DNA of 64,000 bases from Bog-532 sp963830385 (GTDB lineage: Bacteria; Actinomycetota; Actinomycetes; Streptosporangiales; Streptosporangiaceae), in the NCBI GenBank assembly GCA_963830385.1, contig CAWHMD010000002.1:1178001-1242000 (forward strand). Direction: 5' to 3'. Shown piece by piece: positions 26,839 through 35,456 of this stretch. The notes beneath the pieces are model-generated. The model saw only the letters and a program-made list of their open reading frames with translations. It searched no databases and had not been told where the DNA came from. Position numbers and translations under genes: made by a program. Each line of letters starts with the position of its first letter. The stretch's first letter is position 1.

Positions 26839-26867
26839 CTTCTACGAAAAGCACCCAGAAGCGTCAA
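26839..26867 (-). promoter_or_regulatory. Sigma70-type promoter candidate for the GH31 gene
   Basis: On the minus strand TTGACG (26867-26862) and TAGAAG (26844-26839) are separated by 17 bp, about 60-85 bp before the TTG start. The spacing is ideal. The 11-bp phased repeats lie just upstream of the -35. Confidence 0.45.
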
Positions 26868-26878
26868 CATATTGCACC

Positions 26879-26922
26879 GTTAACATAGAGTTAACATGTT
26901 CATTCGTGCGAGTTCGCACTGG
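26879..26922. promoter_or_regulatory. 11-bp phased GTTAACAT repeats upstream of the GH31 promoter
   Basis: GTTAACATAGA (26879) and GTTAACATGTT (26890) are direct copies one helical turn apart. After one unrelated 11-bp step a third GTT unit, GTTCGCACTGG, starts at 26912. The phasing suggests cooperative binding on one DNA face, as for PhoP-type regulators. The remaining bases of the 326-bp gap (26782-27107) hold no recognised gene. Confidence 0.4.
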
Positions 26923-27107
26923 GCAGGCTCGCCGTTCCCGGCCAGCATGGATGCCGGTTTCGCCTTTGGTACCCCCGTATATCTGGGTGATCGTGCACCA
27001 GACGGCAGTTTCCGCAGGTAAATGGCATGTTGAGCAGCGGGTGTCAGCACGAACTCAGCACCTGCGACAGTCGGCAGCCGCAGGTAGGCCGGCAAAGGCC
27101 CGCTTGG

Positions 27108-29249
27108 TTAGTCCGGAATAGCCGCCACGATGTTCTCCTCGGTGAACGGCAGCCCGCGTACCCGCACCCCGAGCGCGTCGTAGAGGGCGTTGCCGATGGC
27201 CGCTACCGTTGGACCCTGCGCCGTCTCCCCGACGCCAAGAGCCGGATTCCCGTTGCCCGGCAGCAGTTCTACCTCGACCATCGGCACCTCAGAGAACCGC
27301 AGGATGGGATACGTCTCCCAGGTATCGCTGGTCACGCCGTACCGGTCGAAGCGCACCTGCTCCTTCACGGCCCAGCTGGTGGCCTGGATCGCGCCACCCT
27401 CGACCTGGTTCGCGGCACCGTCCGGGTTGATCACCAGGCCGGCGTCGACCGCGATGGTCAGCCGCCGGACCCGGACGTCGCTGACCGCCTCCACCTCGGC
27501 GACCACGGCGCAGTACGCGCTGGTGTTCTTGTAGCGGGCGAAGCCAATGCCATGCCCAGCGGATTCGGCCGGCGACCAGTTATCCCAGCCCGAGCGCCTG
27601 GCCGCCGACTCGATCACGGCCCGCGCCCGCGGGTCGCTCAGGCAGGCGAGCCGGTATTCGACTGGGTCCCGGCCGGCGGCCACAGCGAGCTCGTCCATGA
27701 ACGACTCGGCCGCGAACACATTGAGGAACGCGCCCAGCGAGCGCAGTGCGGATGTGCGCAGCGGCATGTCGAGCAGCCGGTGGTTGACCACCCGGTGGGC
27801 AGGAAAGTCGTAGTCAGGCACGGAATTGCGGCCAGCGCCGCCGCCGCGGGCCATCGGCGGTTCCGCGGCGGCTGCGATCTCCTCGCCGCCGGCGCGGTGA
27901 CTGTTCGCGAGCAGCGCGACCGGCCGGGTCGAGCCTGGCCTGGTCGAGTGCCCGTTCCCCCATATCTCGTGCTGCCAGGACAGGACGTTCCCGGCCGCGT
28001 CCACGTCGGCGGCGACGCGCACCACGGCCGCCGCGCCGAACGGCGCCCAGGTCAGCTCGTCGGCCCGGCTCCAGACCACCTGGACGGGCCGGCCCGGCAC
28101 GGCGATGGCGAGCAGGGCGGCGTCCATGGCGGCGTCGTCGGCGCCGTTGTGCCCGTAGCAGCCGGGACCCTCCACGTGCGTGACCGTGACGTCGTCGTCG
28201 GCGAGGCCAAGCGCGCGGGCGAGTTCGGCCCGCAACAGGTAGATGCCCTGGGTATGCGACCACACCTGGAGCCGGCTGCCCTCCCCGCCCCCGAACAGGG
28301 CGGTGGCACTCGATGGCCCCATGGACGCGTGGGCCAGATACGGCCGATGGTAGGTGGCCTCGACCGAGATCGCGATCTGCTCCCCGGCCGGGCGCGTGCC
28401 CCGTTCGGCGAGCACGGTCGTCTCGGCCGACGCCGAACGCAGGAAGGCCGGCAGGTCGCCGGAGTCCGGTAGAGTCGGGCGCCGCTCCCAGGTGGCGTCG
28501 GCCCGCAGCCGGTCGGCAGCGCGCAGCGCGACCTCCTCGCGCTCGGCGACCACTCCGATGAAGCTGCCGTCCCGGACCACCGTGAGCACGCCCGGCAGTG
28601 CGAGCGCCATCGTCGCATCGAGACCCGTGAGCGTCGCGCCTTGGGAGGGCGGACGGACTATTCGGCCGTAACACAGGCCGTCAGGCGACAGGTCGTGCAC
28701 GAACCGGGGCCGGCCCGTGAGCTTGTCAGGCAGGTCAACCCGGGGCACGCTCGTGCCGACGACGTGGTAGGCGGAAGCGGCCTTGGGCTGATACTCGCCG
28801 CTGGCGGCCCGGTCGAGCAGCGCGTCGTCGGCGAGTTCCCAGTAGCTGGTGGACCGGCCGTCGGGTGCCAGGATCTGGCCGTCGGCCACGGTCAGCTTGC
28901 TCGCTGGCACGCCGAGGCTGGCTGCGGCGATGGCAAGATAGCGCCCCCTGGCCTCCGCGCATACGAGGCGGATCGCGGCGCCGGAATGCTGGATGGACAA
29001 GCTGCCTGCGGTGTAGCCCTCGTCGGGACTTACGCCGGTGGCCGGAGGCACCGCCCGCACCCGGGCGACGCTGATGTCGAGTTCCTCGGCGGCCACCTGG
29101 GACAGTGCGGTGAGCACGCCCTGCCCGAGCTCCACCTTTCCCGGCCGTATCTCGACCACACCCGACGGAAGCACGCGCAGCCAGTCACCGAGGCGCGGGT
29201 TCTCCGCAACCGAAGGCGGCAGCGCGACGGCCCGCGTCGCCGGGTTCAT
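27108..29249 (-). CDS. Molybdopterin-binding subunit, xanthine-dehydrogenase/IorB family
   Basis: 713 residues from ATG 29249, which overlaps the upstream stop by 4 bp (ATGA); a longer frame is possible but unlikely. The N-terminal lobe (GKVELGQGVLTALSQVAAEELD) and later segments (THVEGPGCYGHNGADDAAMDAALLA; IAVDAGLVINPDGAANQVEGGAIQATSWA) are molybdopterin-domain hallmarks. The C-terminal GVGETAQGP carries the catalytic Glu of the family. The sequence follows the isoquinoline 1-oxidoreductase (IorB)/nicotinate-hydroxylase type, where electrons pass through a small 2Fe-2S subunit without a FAD subunit. No XdhC or MobA-like maturation gene is nearby. The substrate is probably an N-heterocycle or aldehyde. 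Confidence 0.85.
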   Translation of the reverse strand: MNPATRAVALPPSVAENPRLGDWLRVLPSGVVEIRPGKVELGQGVLTALSQVAAEELDISVARVRAVPPATGVSPDEGYTAGSLSIQHSGAAIRLVCAEARGRYLAIAAASLGVPASKLTVADGQILAPDGRSTSYWELADDALLDRAASGEYQPKAASAYHVVGTSVPRVDLPDKLTGRPRFVHDLSPDGLCYGRIVRPPSQGATLTGLDATMALALPGVLTVVRDGSFIGVVAEREEVALRAADRLRADATWERRPTLPDSGDLPAFLRSASAETTVLAERGTRPAGEQIAISVEATYHRPYLAHASMGPSSATALFGGGEGSRLQVWSHTQGIYLLRAELARALGLADDDVTVTHVEGPGCYGHNGADDAAMDAALLAIAVPGRPVQVVWSRADELTWAPFGAAAVVRVAADVDAAGNVLSWQHEIWGNGHSTRPGSTRPVALLANSHRAGGEEIAAAAEPPMARGGGAGRNSVPDYDFPAHRVVNHRLLDMPLRTSALRSLGAFLNVFAAESFMDELAVAAGRDPVEYRLACLSDPRARAVIESAARRSGWDNWSPAESAGHGIGFARYKNTSAYCAVVAEVEAVSDVRVRRLTIAVDAGLVINPDGAANQVEGGAIQATSWAVKEQVRFDRYGVTSDTWETYPILRFSEVPMVEVELLPGNGNPALGVGETAQGPTVAAIGNALYDALGVRVRGLPFTEENIVAAIPD

Positions 29250-29755
29250 GCCGCATCCCCCCGGCCCGCCCGCAGTTCGGCCGCGGCCGCGAGTATGGCG
29301 CGGACGATGCGGTTGTGCGCGCCACACCGGCACAGGTTGCGGTCGAGGGCGGCACGGACCTCCGCGTCGGAGGGATCATCGTTCTGCCTGAGCAGTTCCA
29401 CCGCCGCGATGGTGACGCCGGACATGCAATAGCCGCACTGGGCGGCTTGTCCCGCGATGAGCGCCTCGGTGACCGGATGCGGCCAGCCTGCGGCGCCAAG
29501 GCCCTCGACAGTGGTGATTTCCTTGTCAACCACGGCCCACAGCGGCGTGTCACACGAGTAGGCCGTGCGGCCGTCGATCAGCACCATGCACGCGCCGCAC
29601 AGGCCAACGCCGCAGCCGAACCGGGTCCCCTTCAGGCCGAGATGATTGCGCAGGACGTACAGCAGCGCCGTGTCCGGTTCCGTGCGCACTTCTCGCCGTT
29701 GCCCGTTCACGAGGACCGTGGCCGGTGGAGCGGTCCGTCCGTCGTTGATCATCAC
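29246..29755 (-). CDS. (2Fe-2S) subunit of the molybdenum hydroxylase, IorA-like
   Basis: 169 residues from GTG 29755 or ATG 29752. The plant-type 2Fe-2S site is C-G-V-G-L-C-G-A-C followed by Cys in AYSCDTP. The second, helical 2Fe-2S site is QCGYCMSG...NLCRCGAHNR. This is the standard small subunit that moves electrons from the Mo centre. It is translationally coupled to the large subunit, and the pair forms a compact two-gene unit. Confidence 0.88.
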   Translation of the reverse strand: MMINDGRTAPPATVLVNGQRREVRTEPDTALLYVLRNHLGLKGTRFGCGVGLCGACMVLIDGRTAYSCDTPLWAVVDKEITTVEGLGAAGWPHPVTEALIAGQAAQCGYCMSGVTIAAVELLRQNDDPSDAEVRAALDRNLCRCGAHNRIVRAILAAAAELRAGRGDAA

Positions 29756-29824
29756 CCACAGGTTATCGGGGATTTGCTGAGTCCCCGGTGAGGGATTCAG
29801 CGCCGTTCCCGGGTCGCCGCTGCT

Positions 29825-30997
29825 TCAGCCCTTGAGGATCTGCCTCGCCATGACCATGCGCTGGATCTGGTTGGTGCCCTCGTAGATCTGGGTGATCTTG
29901 GCGTCCCGCATCATGCGCTCGACCGGGTAGTCCTTGACGTAGCCGTAACCGCCCAGCAGCTGCACCGCGTCGGTGGTGATGTCCATGGCGGCGTCGGAGG
30001 CGAAGCACTTGGCGGCCGACGAGGTGAACGTCAGGGTGGGCTGCTTGACGCCGTTCATGGCCTGCTCGGACTGGATGGCGGCGTGGTAAGTGAGCTGGCG
30101 CGCGGCCTCCAGCCGCATGGCCATATCGGCCAGCATGAACTGGACGCCCTGGAATTCGCTGATGGCCTGGCCGAACTGCTCGCGCTGCTTGACGTAGCCG
30201 GTGGCGTAGTCCAGCGCACCCTGGGCGAGGCCGAGCGCCTGGGCGGCGATCGTGATCCGGGTGTGGTCGAGCGTGGCCAGCGCCGTCTTGAAGCCGGTGC
30301 CGGGCTCGCCGATGACGCGGTCGGCCGGGATGCGCGCGTCCTCGAAGATGACCGTCCGGGTGGGCGAGCCCTTGATGCCGAGCTTCTTCTCGGGCGCGCC
30401 GAAGCTCACGCCGGGGTCGTCCTTGTCGACCACGAAGGCGGAGATGCCGCGGGCCCCGCGGTCCGGGTCGGTCACCGCCATCACCGTGTAGTACCGCGAG
30501 ACGCCGGCGTTGGTGATCCACATCTTGGTGCCATTCAGCACCCAGGAGTCGCCGTCGCGGACGGCCCTGGTCTTCATGCTGGCGGCGTCCGAGCCCGCGC
30601 CCGCCTCGGACAGCGCGTAGGAGAACATCGCCTCGCCCCGGGCCACCGGGGGCAGGAACCGCTGCTTGAGCTCGTCGGCGCCGGACAGCAGGACCGGCAC
30701 CGTGCCGAGCTTGTTCACCGCCGGGATCAGCGACGACGACCCGCAGACGCGGGCCACCTCCTCGATCACGATCACGGTGGCCAGCGCGTCGGCACCCTCG
30801 CCGCCGTACGCCTCGGGGATGTGCACCGCCTGCAGCCCGGCTCCGGTCAGCGCGTCCAGCGCCTCCTGCGGGAACCGCGACTTCTCGTCCACGTCGGCGG
30901 CGGCCGGCGCGATCTTCGTCTCCGCCAGCTCGCGGACCGTGGCCCGGAGCAGCTCGTGTTCCTCGGACGGCGCGTAGGCGGGGTAGTCCTCGTTCAT
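29825..30997 (-). CDS. Acyl-CoA dehydrogenase
   Basis: 390 residues from ATG 30997, with AAGGAG 5 nt upstream. Canonical three-domain flavoprotein: ALSEAGAGSDAASMKTRA and WITNAGVSRYYTVMAV (FAD/acyl-CoA contacts), QFGQAISEFQGVQFMLADMA, and the C-terminal QLLGGYGYVKDYPVERMMRDAKITQIYEGTNQIQRMVMARQIL with the catalytic-base Glu in YEGTN. It resembles short/branched-chain enzymes. It lies 23 bp downstream of icmF on the same strand, so the two are probably co-transcribed. The branched C4 acyl-CoA interconverted by IcmF suits an isobutyryl- or butyryl-CoA dehydrogenase. Confidence 0.9.
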   Translation of the reverse strand: MNEDYPAYAPSEEHELLRATVRELAETKIAPAAADVDEKSRFPQEALDALTGAGLQAVHIPEAYGGEGADALATVIVIEEVARVCGSSSLIPAVNKLGTVPVLLSGADELKQRFLPPVARGEAMFSYALSEAGAGSDAASMKTRAVRDGDSWVLNGTKMWITNAGVSRYYTVMAVTDPDRGARGISAFVVDKDDPGVSFGAPEKKLGIKGSPTRTVIFEDARIPADRVIGEPGTGFKTALATLDHTRITIAAQALGLAQGALDYATGYVKQREQFGQAISEFQGVQFMLADMAMRLEAARQLTYHAAIQSEQAMNGVKQPTLTFTSSAAKCFASDAAMDITTDAVQLLGGYGYVKDYPVERMMRDAKITQIYEGTNQIQRMVMARQILKG

Positions 30998-31020
30998 CTG
31001 TGCTCCTTCATCGGGGCTCC

Positions 31021-34000
31021 TTACACGTTCCGCCGGTACTGGCCGCCGACCTCAAAGAACGCCTCGGTGATCTGCTGCAGGCTGCATACCCGGGCGGCGT
31101 CCATCAGTACCGCGAACACGTTGCCACCGGACCGGGCCGTTTCCTTGAGCGCATCCAGCGCCTCGTGGGCCGCGTCCCGGTGCTCGCTCCGGAACGACCG
31201 TACCCGGTCCAGCTGGGATTGCTTCTCCTGCTCGGTGCCGCGGGCCAGCTCGACCGTGGGCTGCTCGGCGCCGTGCGGGTTGAGGAAGGTGTTCACGCCG
31301 ACGATGGGCAGGCTCCCGTCGTGCTTGCGCTGCTCGTAGAGCATGGACTCGTCCTGGATGCGGCCGCGCTGGTAGCCGGTCTCCATCGCGCCGAGCACGC
31401 CGCCGCGCTTGCTGATCGCCTCGAACTCGGCCAGCACCGCCTCTTCCACCAGGTCGGTGAGCTCGTCGACGATGAACGACCCCTGCAGCGGGTTCTCGTT
31501 CATCGCCAGTCCCCACTCCCGGTTGATGATCAGCTGGATGGCGAGCGCGCGGCGGACCGACTCCTCGCTGGGGGTGGTGACGGCCTCGTCGTAGGCGTTG
31601 GTGTGCAGGCTGTTGCAGTTGTCGTAGATCGCGGTCAGCGCCTGCAGCGTGGTGCGGATGTCGTTGAAGCTCATCTCCTGCGCGTGCAGCGACCGGCCGG
31701 AGGTCTGCACGTGGTACTTGAGCTTCTGGGACCGCTCACCGGCGCCGTACCGGTCCCGCATGGCGGTGGCCCAGATGCGCCGGGCGACCCGCCCGATCAC
31801 CGTGTACTCGGCGTCCATGCCGTTGGAGAAGAAGAACGAAAGGTTCGGCGCGAAGTCGTCGATGTCCATGCCCCGGGCCAGGTAGGCCTCGACGAACGTG
31901 AACCCGTTGGCCAGCGTGAACGCCAGCTGGCTGATCGGGTTCGCCCCGGCCTCGGCGATGTGGTAGCCGGAGATCGACACCGAGTAGAAGTTCCGCACCT
32001 GGTTCTCGATGAACCACTGCTGGATGTCGGCCATCATCCGCAGCGAGAACTCGGTGGAGAAGATGCAGGTGTTCTGGCCCTGGTCCTCCTTGAGGATGTC
32101 GGCCTGCACGGTGCCCCGCACCGACCGCAGCACCTCCGCGCGGGACAGGCCCTGCTCGGCGCCCTGGTCGATGGCGGTGTTGAGGAAGAAGGCGAGGATG
32201 GTGGGGGCGGGCCCGTTGATCGTCATCGACACCGAGGTCGTCGGCGCGGACAGGTCGAACCCGTCGTACAGCGCCTTCATGTCGTCCAGGGTGGCGATCG
32301 ACACCCCGGAGGTGCCGACCTTGCCGTAGACGTCGGGGCGCTCGTCCGGGTCCCGGCCGTACAGGGTGACGGAGTCGAACGCGGTCGACAGCCGGGTGGC
32401 CTGGTTGCCCTCGGCCAGCAGCTTGAACCGCCGGTTGGTGCGGAACGGGTCACCCTCCCCGGCGAACATCCGGGCCGGGTCCTCCCCCTCCCGCTTGAAC
32501 GGGAACACCCCGGCCGTGAACGGGAAGCGGCCGGGCAGGTTCTCCTCGCGCAGGAACCGCAGCAGCTCGCCGTGGTCGGTGAAGCGGGGCAGCGCCACCC
32601 GCGGCACCGCGGTCCCGGACAGCGTCTCGCGGGTCAGCTTGGTGCGCAGCTCCCGGTCCCGGATGCGGACCACCTGCTCGTCGCCGGAGTACGCCTCGAC
32701 GGTGGCGGGCCACTGCTCCAGCAGCCGCTCGCTGTCCCGCCCGAGCTTTTCGCGGGCCTGGCCGGCCAGGTCGGTCACGCTCTGCCGGGCATCGCCTTCG
32801 AGCTCGGCCGCGACCGCGGTGAACTGCTGCAGGCGGCGGGCGGCCTCGGCCTCACGGGCGGTCTGCTCGTGGTAGCCGCGGACGGTGGCGGCGATGTCGC
32901 CCAGGTAGTTGACCCGTTCGGGCGGGATGACGGGGGCCGCGTCGGTGGAGGTGCGGCCGGTCGCGGCGGGCAGGACGCCCTCGCCCAGCGCCAGCCCTTT
33001 GTCCTTGAGCAGGCCCGCCAGGTACTGGTAGAGCGCCGTCACGCCGTTGTCGTTGAAGGTGGCGGCGCTGGTCCCGAACACCGGCATGTCCTCCGGCCGG
33101 GCGCCGAACGCCTCCCGGTTGCGGACCAGCTGCCGGGACACGTCGCGGAGCGCGTCGGCGGCGCCGCGCCGCTCGAACTTGTTGATCGCCACCACGTCGG
33201 CCAGGTCCAGCATGTCGATCTTCTCGAGCTGGGTGGCCGCGCCGAACTCGGGCGTCATCACGTACATCGAGACGTCGGCCAGGTCGACCACGGCGGCGTC
33301 GCCCTGGCCGATGCCGGGCGTCTCCAGCACGATCAGGTCGTACCCGGCCGCCCGGCAGGCCGCGATGATGTCCTCGACGTGGCCGGGCAGTTCCCCGGCG
33401 CCACGGGTGGCCAGCGAGCGGAAGTACACGTGCTCGCCGTCGAGCGCGTTCATCCGGATCCGGTCGCCCAGCAGCGCGCCGCCGCTCCGCCGCCGGGTCG
33501 GGTCGACCGCGAGCACGGCCACCCGCAGCTTGTCGTGCTGGTCGGTGCGCAGCCGCCGGATCAGCTCGTCGGTCAGCGACGACTTGCCCGAGCCGCCGGT
33601 GCCGGTGATGCCGAGCACCGGGACTGGCCGGCGGGCGGCCGCCTCGGCCAGGGCCTGCCGGGCCTCGTCCGGGAGGCGGCCGCCCTGCAGGCAGGTGATC
33701 GTGCGGGCCAGCGCCCGCCGCTCCCCGGCCAGCACCGCCTCGACCGGAGCCGGGTCGGCGGTCAGGTCGACGTCACAGTCACGGATCAGCTCGTTGATCA
33801 TGCGCGGCAGGCCCAGGCGCTGGCCGTCCTCGGGCGAGAAGATCCGTACCCCGGCGTCGGCCAGCCGCTTGATCTCCTCCGGCACGATGACCCCGCCGCC
33901 GCCGCCGAAGACCTTCACGTCACCGGCGCCGGCCTCGGCCAGCTGCCGGGCCAGGAACTCGAAGTACTCGACGTGACCGCCCTGGTAAGAGCTGATCGCG

Positions 34001-34209
34001 ACGCCCTGGGCGTCCTCCTCCAGCACCGCGTCGACCACCTCGCGGACCGACCGGTCGTGCCCCAGGTGCACGACCTCGGCTCCCTGGGACTGGAGGATCC
34101 GGCGCATGATGTTGATCGCCGCGTCGTGCCCGTCGAACAGCGCCGCCGCCGTGACGAAGCGCACCGGGTGGTCCGGCGTGTGCAGCGGACTGGAACCGTC
34201 AGCGGTCAT
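31021..34209 (-). CDS. icmF: Fused isobutyryl-CoA mutase (B12-dependent)
   Basis: 1,062 residues from ATG 34209, with GGAGG 6 nt upstream; the frame stays open farther upstream but that part is non-coding in character. Domain order is diagnostic of IcmF. The B12-binding domain (~15-145) has DxH in LFDGHDAAI (Asp26, His28) for His-on cobalamin. A G-protein chaperone (~195-420) has P-loop GTGGSGKS (203-210). After a linker, the mutase large-subunit TIM barrel runs from ~520 to the end. It interconverts isobutyryl-CoA and n-butyryl-CoA (pivalyl/isovaleryl-CoA in some members), and its GTPase domain reloads the cofactor. It is followed by an acyl-CoA dehydrogenase and diverges from a MarR-type regulator, its likely controller. 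Confidence 0.95.
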   Translation of the reverse strand: MTADGSSPLHTPDHPVRFVTAAALFDGHDAAINIMRRILQSQGAEVVHLGHDRSVREVVDAVLEEDAQGVAISSYQGGHVEYFEFLARQLAEAGAGDVKVFGGGGGVIVPEEIKRLADAGVRIFSPEDGQRLGLPRMINELIRDCDVDLTADPAPVEAVLAGERRALARTITCLQGGRLPDEARQALAEAAARRPVPVLGITGTGGSGKSSLTDELIRRLRTDQHDKLRVAVLAVDPTRRRSGGALLGDRIRMNALDGEHVYFRSLATRGAGELPGHVEDIIAACRAAGYDLIVLETPGIGQGDAAVVDLADVSMYVMTPEFGAATQLEKIDMLDLADVVAINKFERRGAADALRDVSRQLVRNREAFGARPEDMPVFGTSAATFNDNGVTALYQYLAGLLKDKGLALGEGVLPAATGRTSTDAAPVIPPERVNYLGDIAATVRGYHEQTAREAEAARRLQQFTAVAAELEGDARQSVTDLAGQAREKLGRDSERLLEQWPATVEAYSGDEQVVRIRDRELRTKLTRETLSGTAVPRVALPRFTDHGELLRFLREENLPGRFPFTAGVFPFKREGEDPARMFAGEGDPFRTNRRFKLLAEGNQATRLSTAFDSVTLYGRDPDERPDVYGKVGTSGVSIATLDDMKALYDGFDLSAPTTSVSMTINGPAPTILAFFLNTAIDQGAEQGLSRAEVLRSVRGTVQADILKEDQGQNTCIFSTEFSLRMMADIQQWFIENQVRNFYSVSISGYHIAEAGANPISQLAFTLANGFTFVEAYLARGMDIDDFAPNLSFFFSNGMDAEYTVIGRVARRIWATAMRDRYGAGERSQKLKYHVQTSGRSLHAQEMSFNDIRTTLQALTAIYDNCNSLHTNAYDEAVTTPSEESVRRALAIQLIINREWGLAMNENPLQGSFIVDELTDLVEEAVLAEFEAISKRGGVLGAMETGYQRGRIQDESMLYEQRKHDGSLPIVGVNTFLNPHGAEQPTVELARGTEQEKQSQLDRVRSFRSEHRDAAHEALDALKETARSGGNVFAVLMDAARVCSLQQITEAFFEVGGQYRRNV

Positions 34210-34262
34210 GGAACCCTCCCAGGACGGTGAGCTGGCCGGACGGCCACGGCCGGGCTGGCCCG

Positions 34263-34324
34263 GTACCACCCCCGTACCGCCTCCGTACCCGAATCCTTGG
34301 ACGGCCAACATTTTGACGTTAAAG
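34263..34324. promoter_or_regulatory. icmF/marR divergent promoter region with operator candidate
   Basis: The 184-bp divergent gap contains TTTTGACGTTAAAG (34311-34324), whose core TTGACGTTAA is palindromic at 8 of 10 positions, a size usual for MarR sites. A CCGTACC motif occurs at about 11-bp steps between 34263 and 34290 in the icmF leader. Confidence 0.35.
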
Positions 34325-34393
34325 TAAATGGTAGCAAGTGAGCGCAAGCGGCGCAGCGTGGCCGGGGCGATTACCGTCCAGTACGGTGGGCAG

Positions 34394-34921
34394 ATGGCCG
34401 CCGCGTCCTTTGACCCGATCGCCGAGGCGCACCGGCAGTGGAGCGCACGGTGGCCCGACCAGGCCGACCACATGGCCGCGGTCACCTCGGTGATGCGGGT
34501 CCAGCAGCTGCTGCTCAGCCGGATCGAGGACACGCTCAAGCCGTACGGCCTGACCTTCGCCGCCTACGAGGCGCTGCGGCTGCTGGCGTTCAGCCGTCGC
34601 GGTTCGCTGCCGATGGGCAAGATGGGCGAGCGGCTGATGGTCCACCCAGCATCGGTGACCAACGCGATCAGCCGGCTGGAGCAGCGCGGGCTGGTCGAGC
34701 GGCGACTGTCCACCGACGACCGCCGGGTGGTGCTGGCCACCATCACCGCCACCGGCCAGTCGCTGGTCCGCGAGGCGACCGCGGCCCTCAATGAAGCGGC
34801 GTTCGGCCTGCCCGGCATCAGTCCCGAGCAGGCCGCTGAGATCACCGACGTGCTGCGCGGCGTCCGGGCCGCCGCGGGAGACCTCCCCGCCGAGCCGGCT
34901 CCCGAGTCCTCGCCCCGCTAG
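34394..34921 (+). CDS. MarR-family transcriptional regulator
   Basis: 175 residues from ATG 34394 (GGTGGG upstream); an in-frame start at 34328 would overlap the promoter. The winged helix is clear: SRIEDTLKPYGLTFAAYEALRLLAFSR, then MGKMGERLMVHPASVTNAISRLEQRGLVERRLSTDDRRVVLATITATG, with the DxRxxxxxxT wing. MarR proteins repress divergent operons and release on binding phenolic or acyl-CoA ligands. The neighbour is icmF and acyl-CoA dehydrogenase, so an acyl-CoA ligand is a reasonable guess. Confidence 0.88.
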   Translation: MAAASFDPIAEAHRQWSARWPDQADHMAAVTSVMRVQQLLLSRIEDTLKPYGLTFAAYEALRLLAFSRRGSLPMGKMGERLMVHPASVTNAISRLEQRGLVERRLSTDDRRVVLATITATGQSLVREATAALNEAAFGLPGISPEQAAEITDVLRGVRAAAGDLPAEPAPESSPR

Positions 34922-34967
34922 TCACGCCTGCCCGGGGCGAAGCCAGCTGGCAGGAGGCTTTCAGGTC

Positions 34968-35393
34968 TTAATGACTGGGTGGCGCGGTCTCCGTGATCAG
35001 CGCGGTCACGGCCGCGACCAGCCGGCCGGGCAAGACGGGCTTCTCCAGGCAGGCGTCCGCAATGGCCAGCAGCCGGCCGAGCGCCGCGCCCTCAGGCAGC
35101 TCGGCGGTGAGCACGGCAACCGGCAGCACGGGCGTGGCCTCGCGCAGCGCAGCCAGCAGTTCCAGCCCGGTCATGCCGGGCAGGTCCAGGTCGGTCAGCA
35201 CCAGGTCCCACGGCTCGGAGGAAGCCCGGTCCAGGGCCACCCGCGGGTCCGTGGTGTGGGTCACGTCGAACCGGCCCATGGTGGTGAGCACGTGAACGGC
35301 GTAGCAGGCGGCGTCGTGGTCGTCCTCGACGAGCAGGATGCGGCCCGGCCGAACGGAGTCTTCCGTGGTCATGGTGGCAGTCTGCGTGACCAC
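34968..35393 (-). CDS. Single-domain response regulator (receiver only)
   Basis: 141 residues from GTG 35393 (ATG 35372 possible). It has a receiver domain only: acidic pair in LLVEDDHD, phosphoacceptor Asp68 in LVLTDLDLPG, Thr in VAVLTAE and Lys in CLEKPV. There is no output domain, so it acts in a phosphorelay or by protein contact, like CheY/DivK. It is 63 bp downstream of the OmpR-type regulator on the same strand, so probably the third member of the two-component operon. Confidence 0.85.
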   Translation of the reverse strand: MVTQTATMTTEDSVRPGRILLVEDDHDAACYAVHVLTTMGRFDVTHTTDPRVALDRASSEPWDLVLTDLDLPGMTGLELLAALREATPVLPVAVLTAELPEGAALGRLLAIADACLEKPVLPGRLVAAVTALITETAPPSH

Positions 35394-35456
35394 GGCGCAG
35401 TCCGAGTTGCCCCTCAGGTGCAGAATGGTTGCACCCCCCGCAAAAGCCGCGAACCA

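Noticed and set aside
31000..34230. Very long + strand open frame opposite icmF
   Set aside because: Antisense shadow in high-G+C DNA; all IcmF motifs are on the minus strand.
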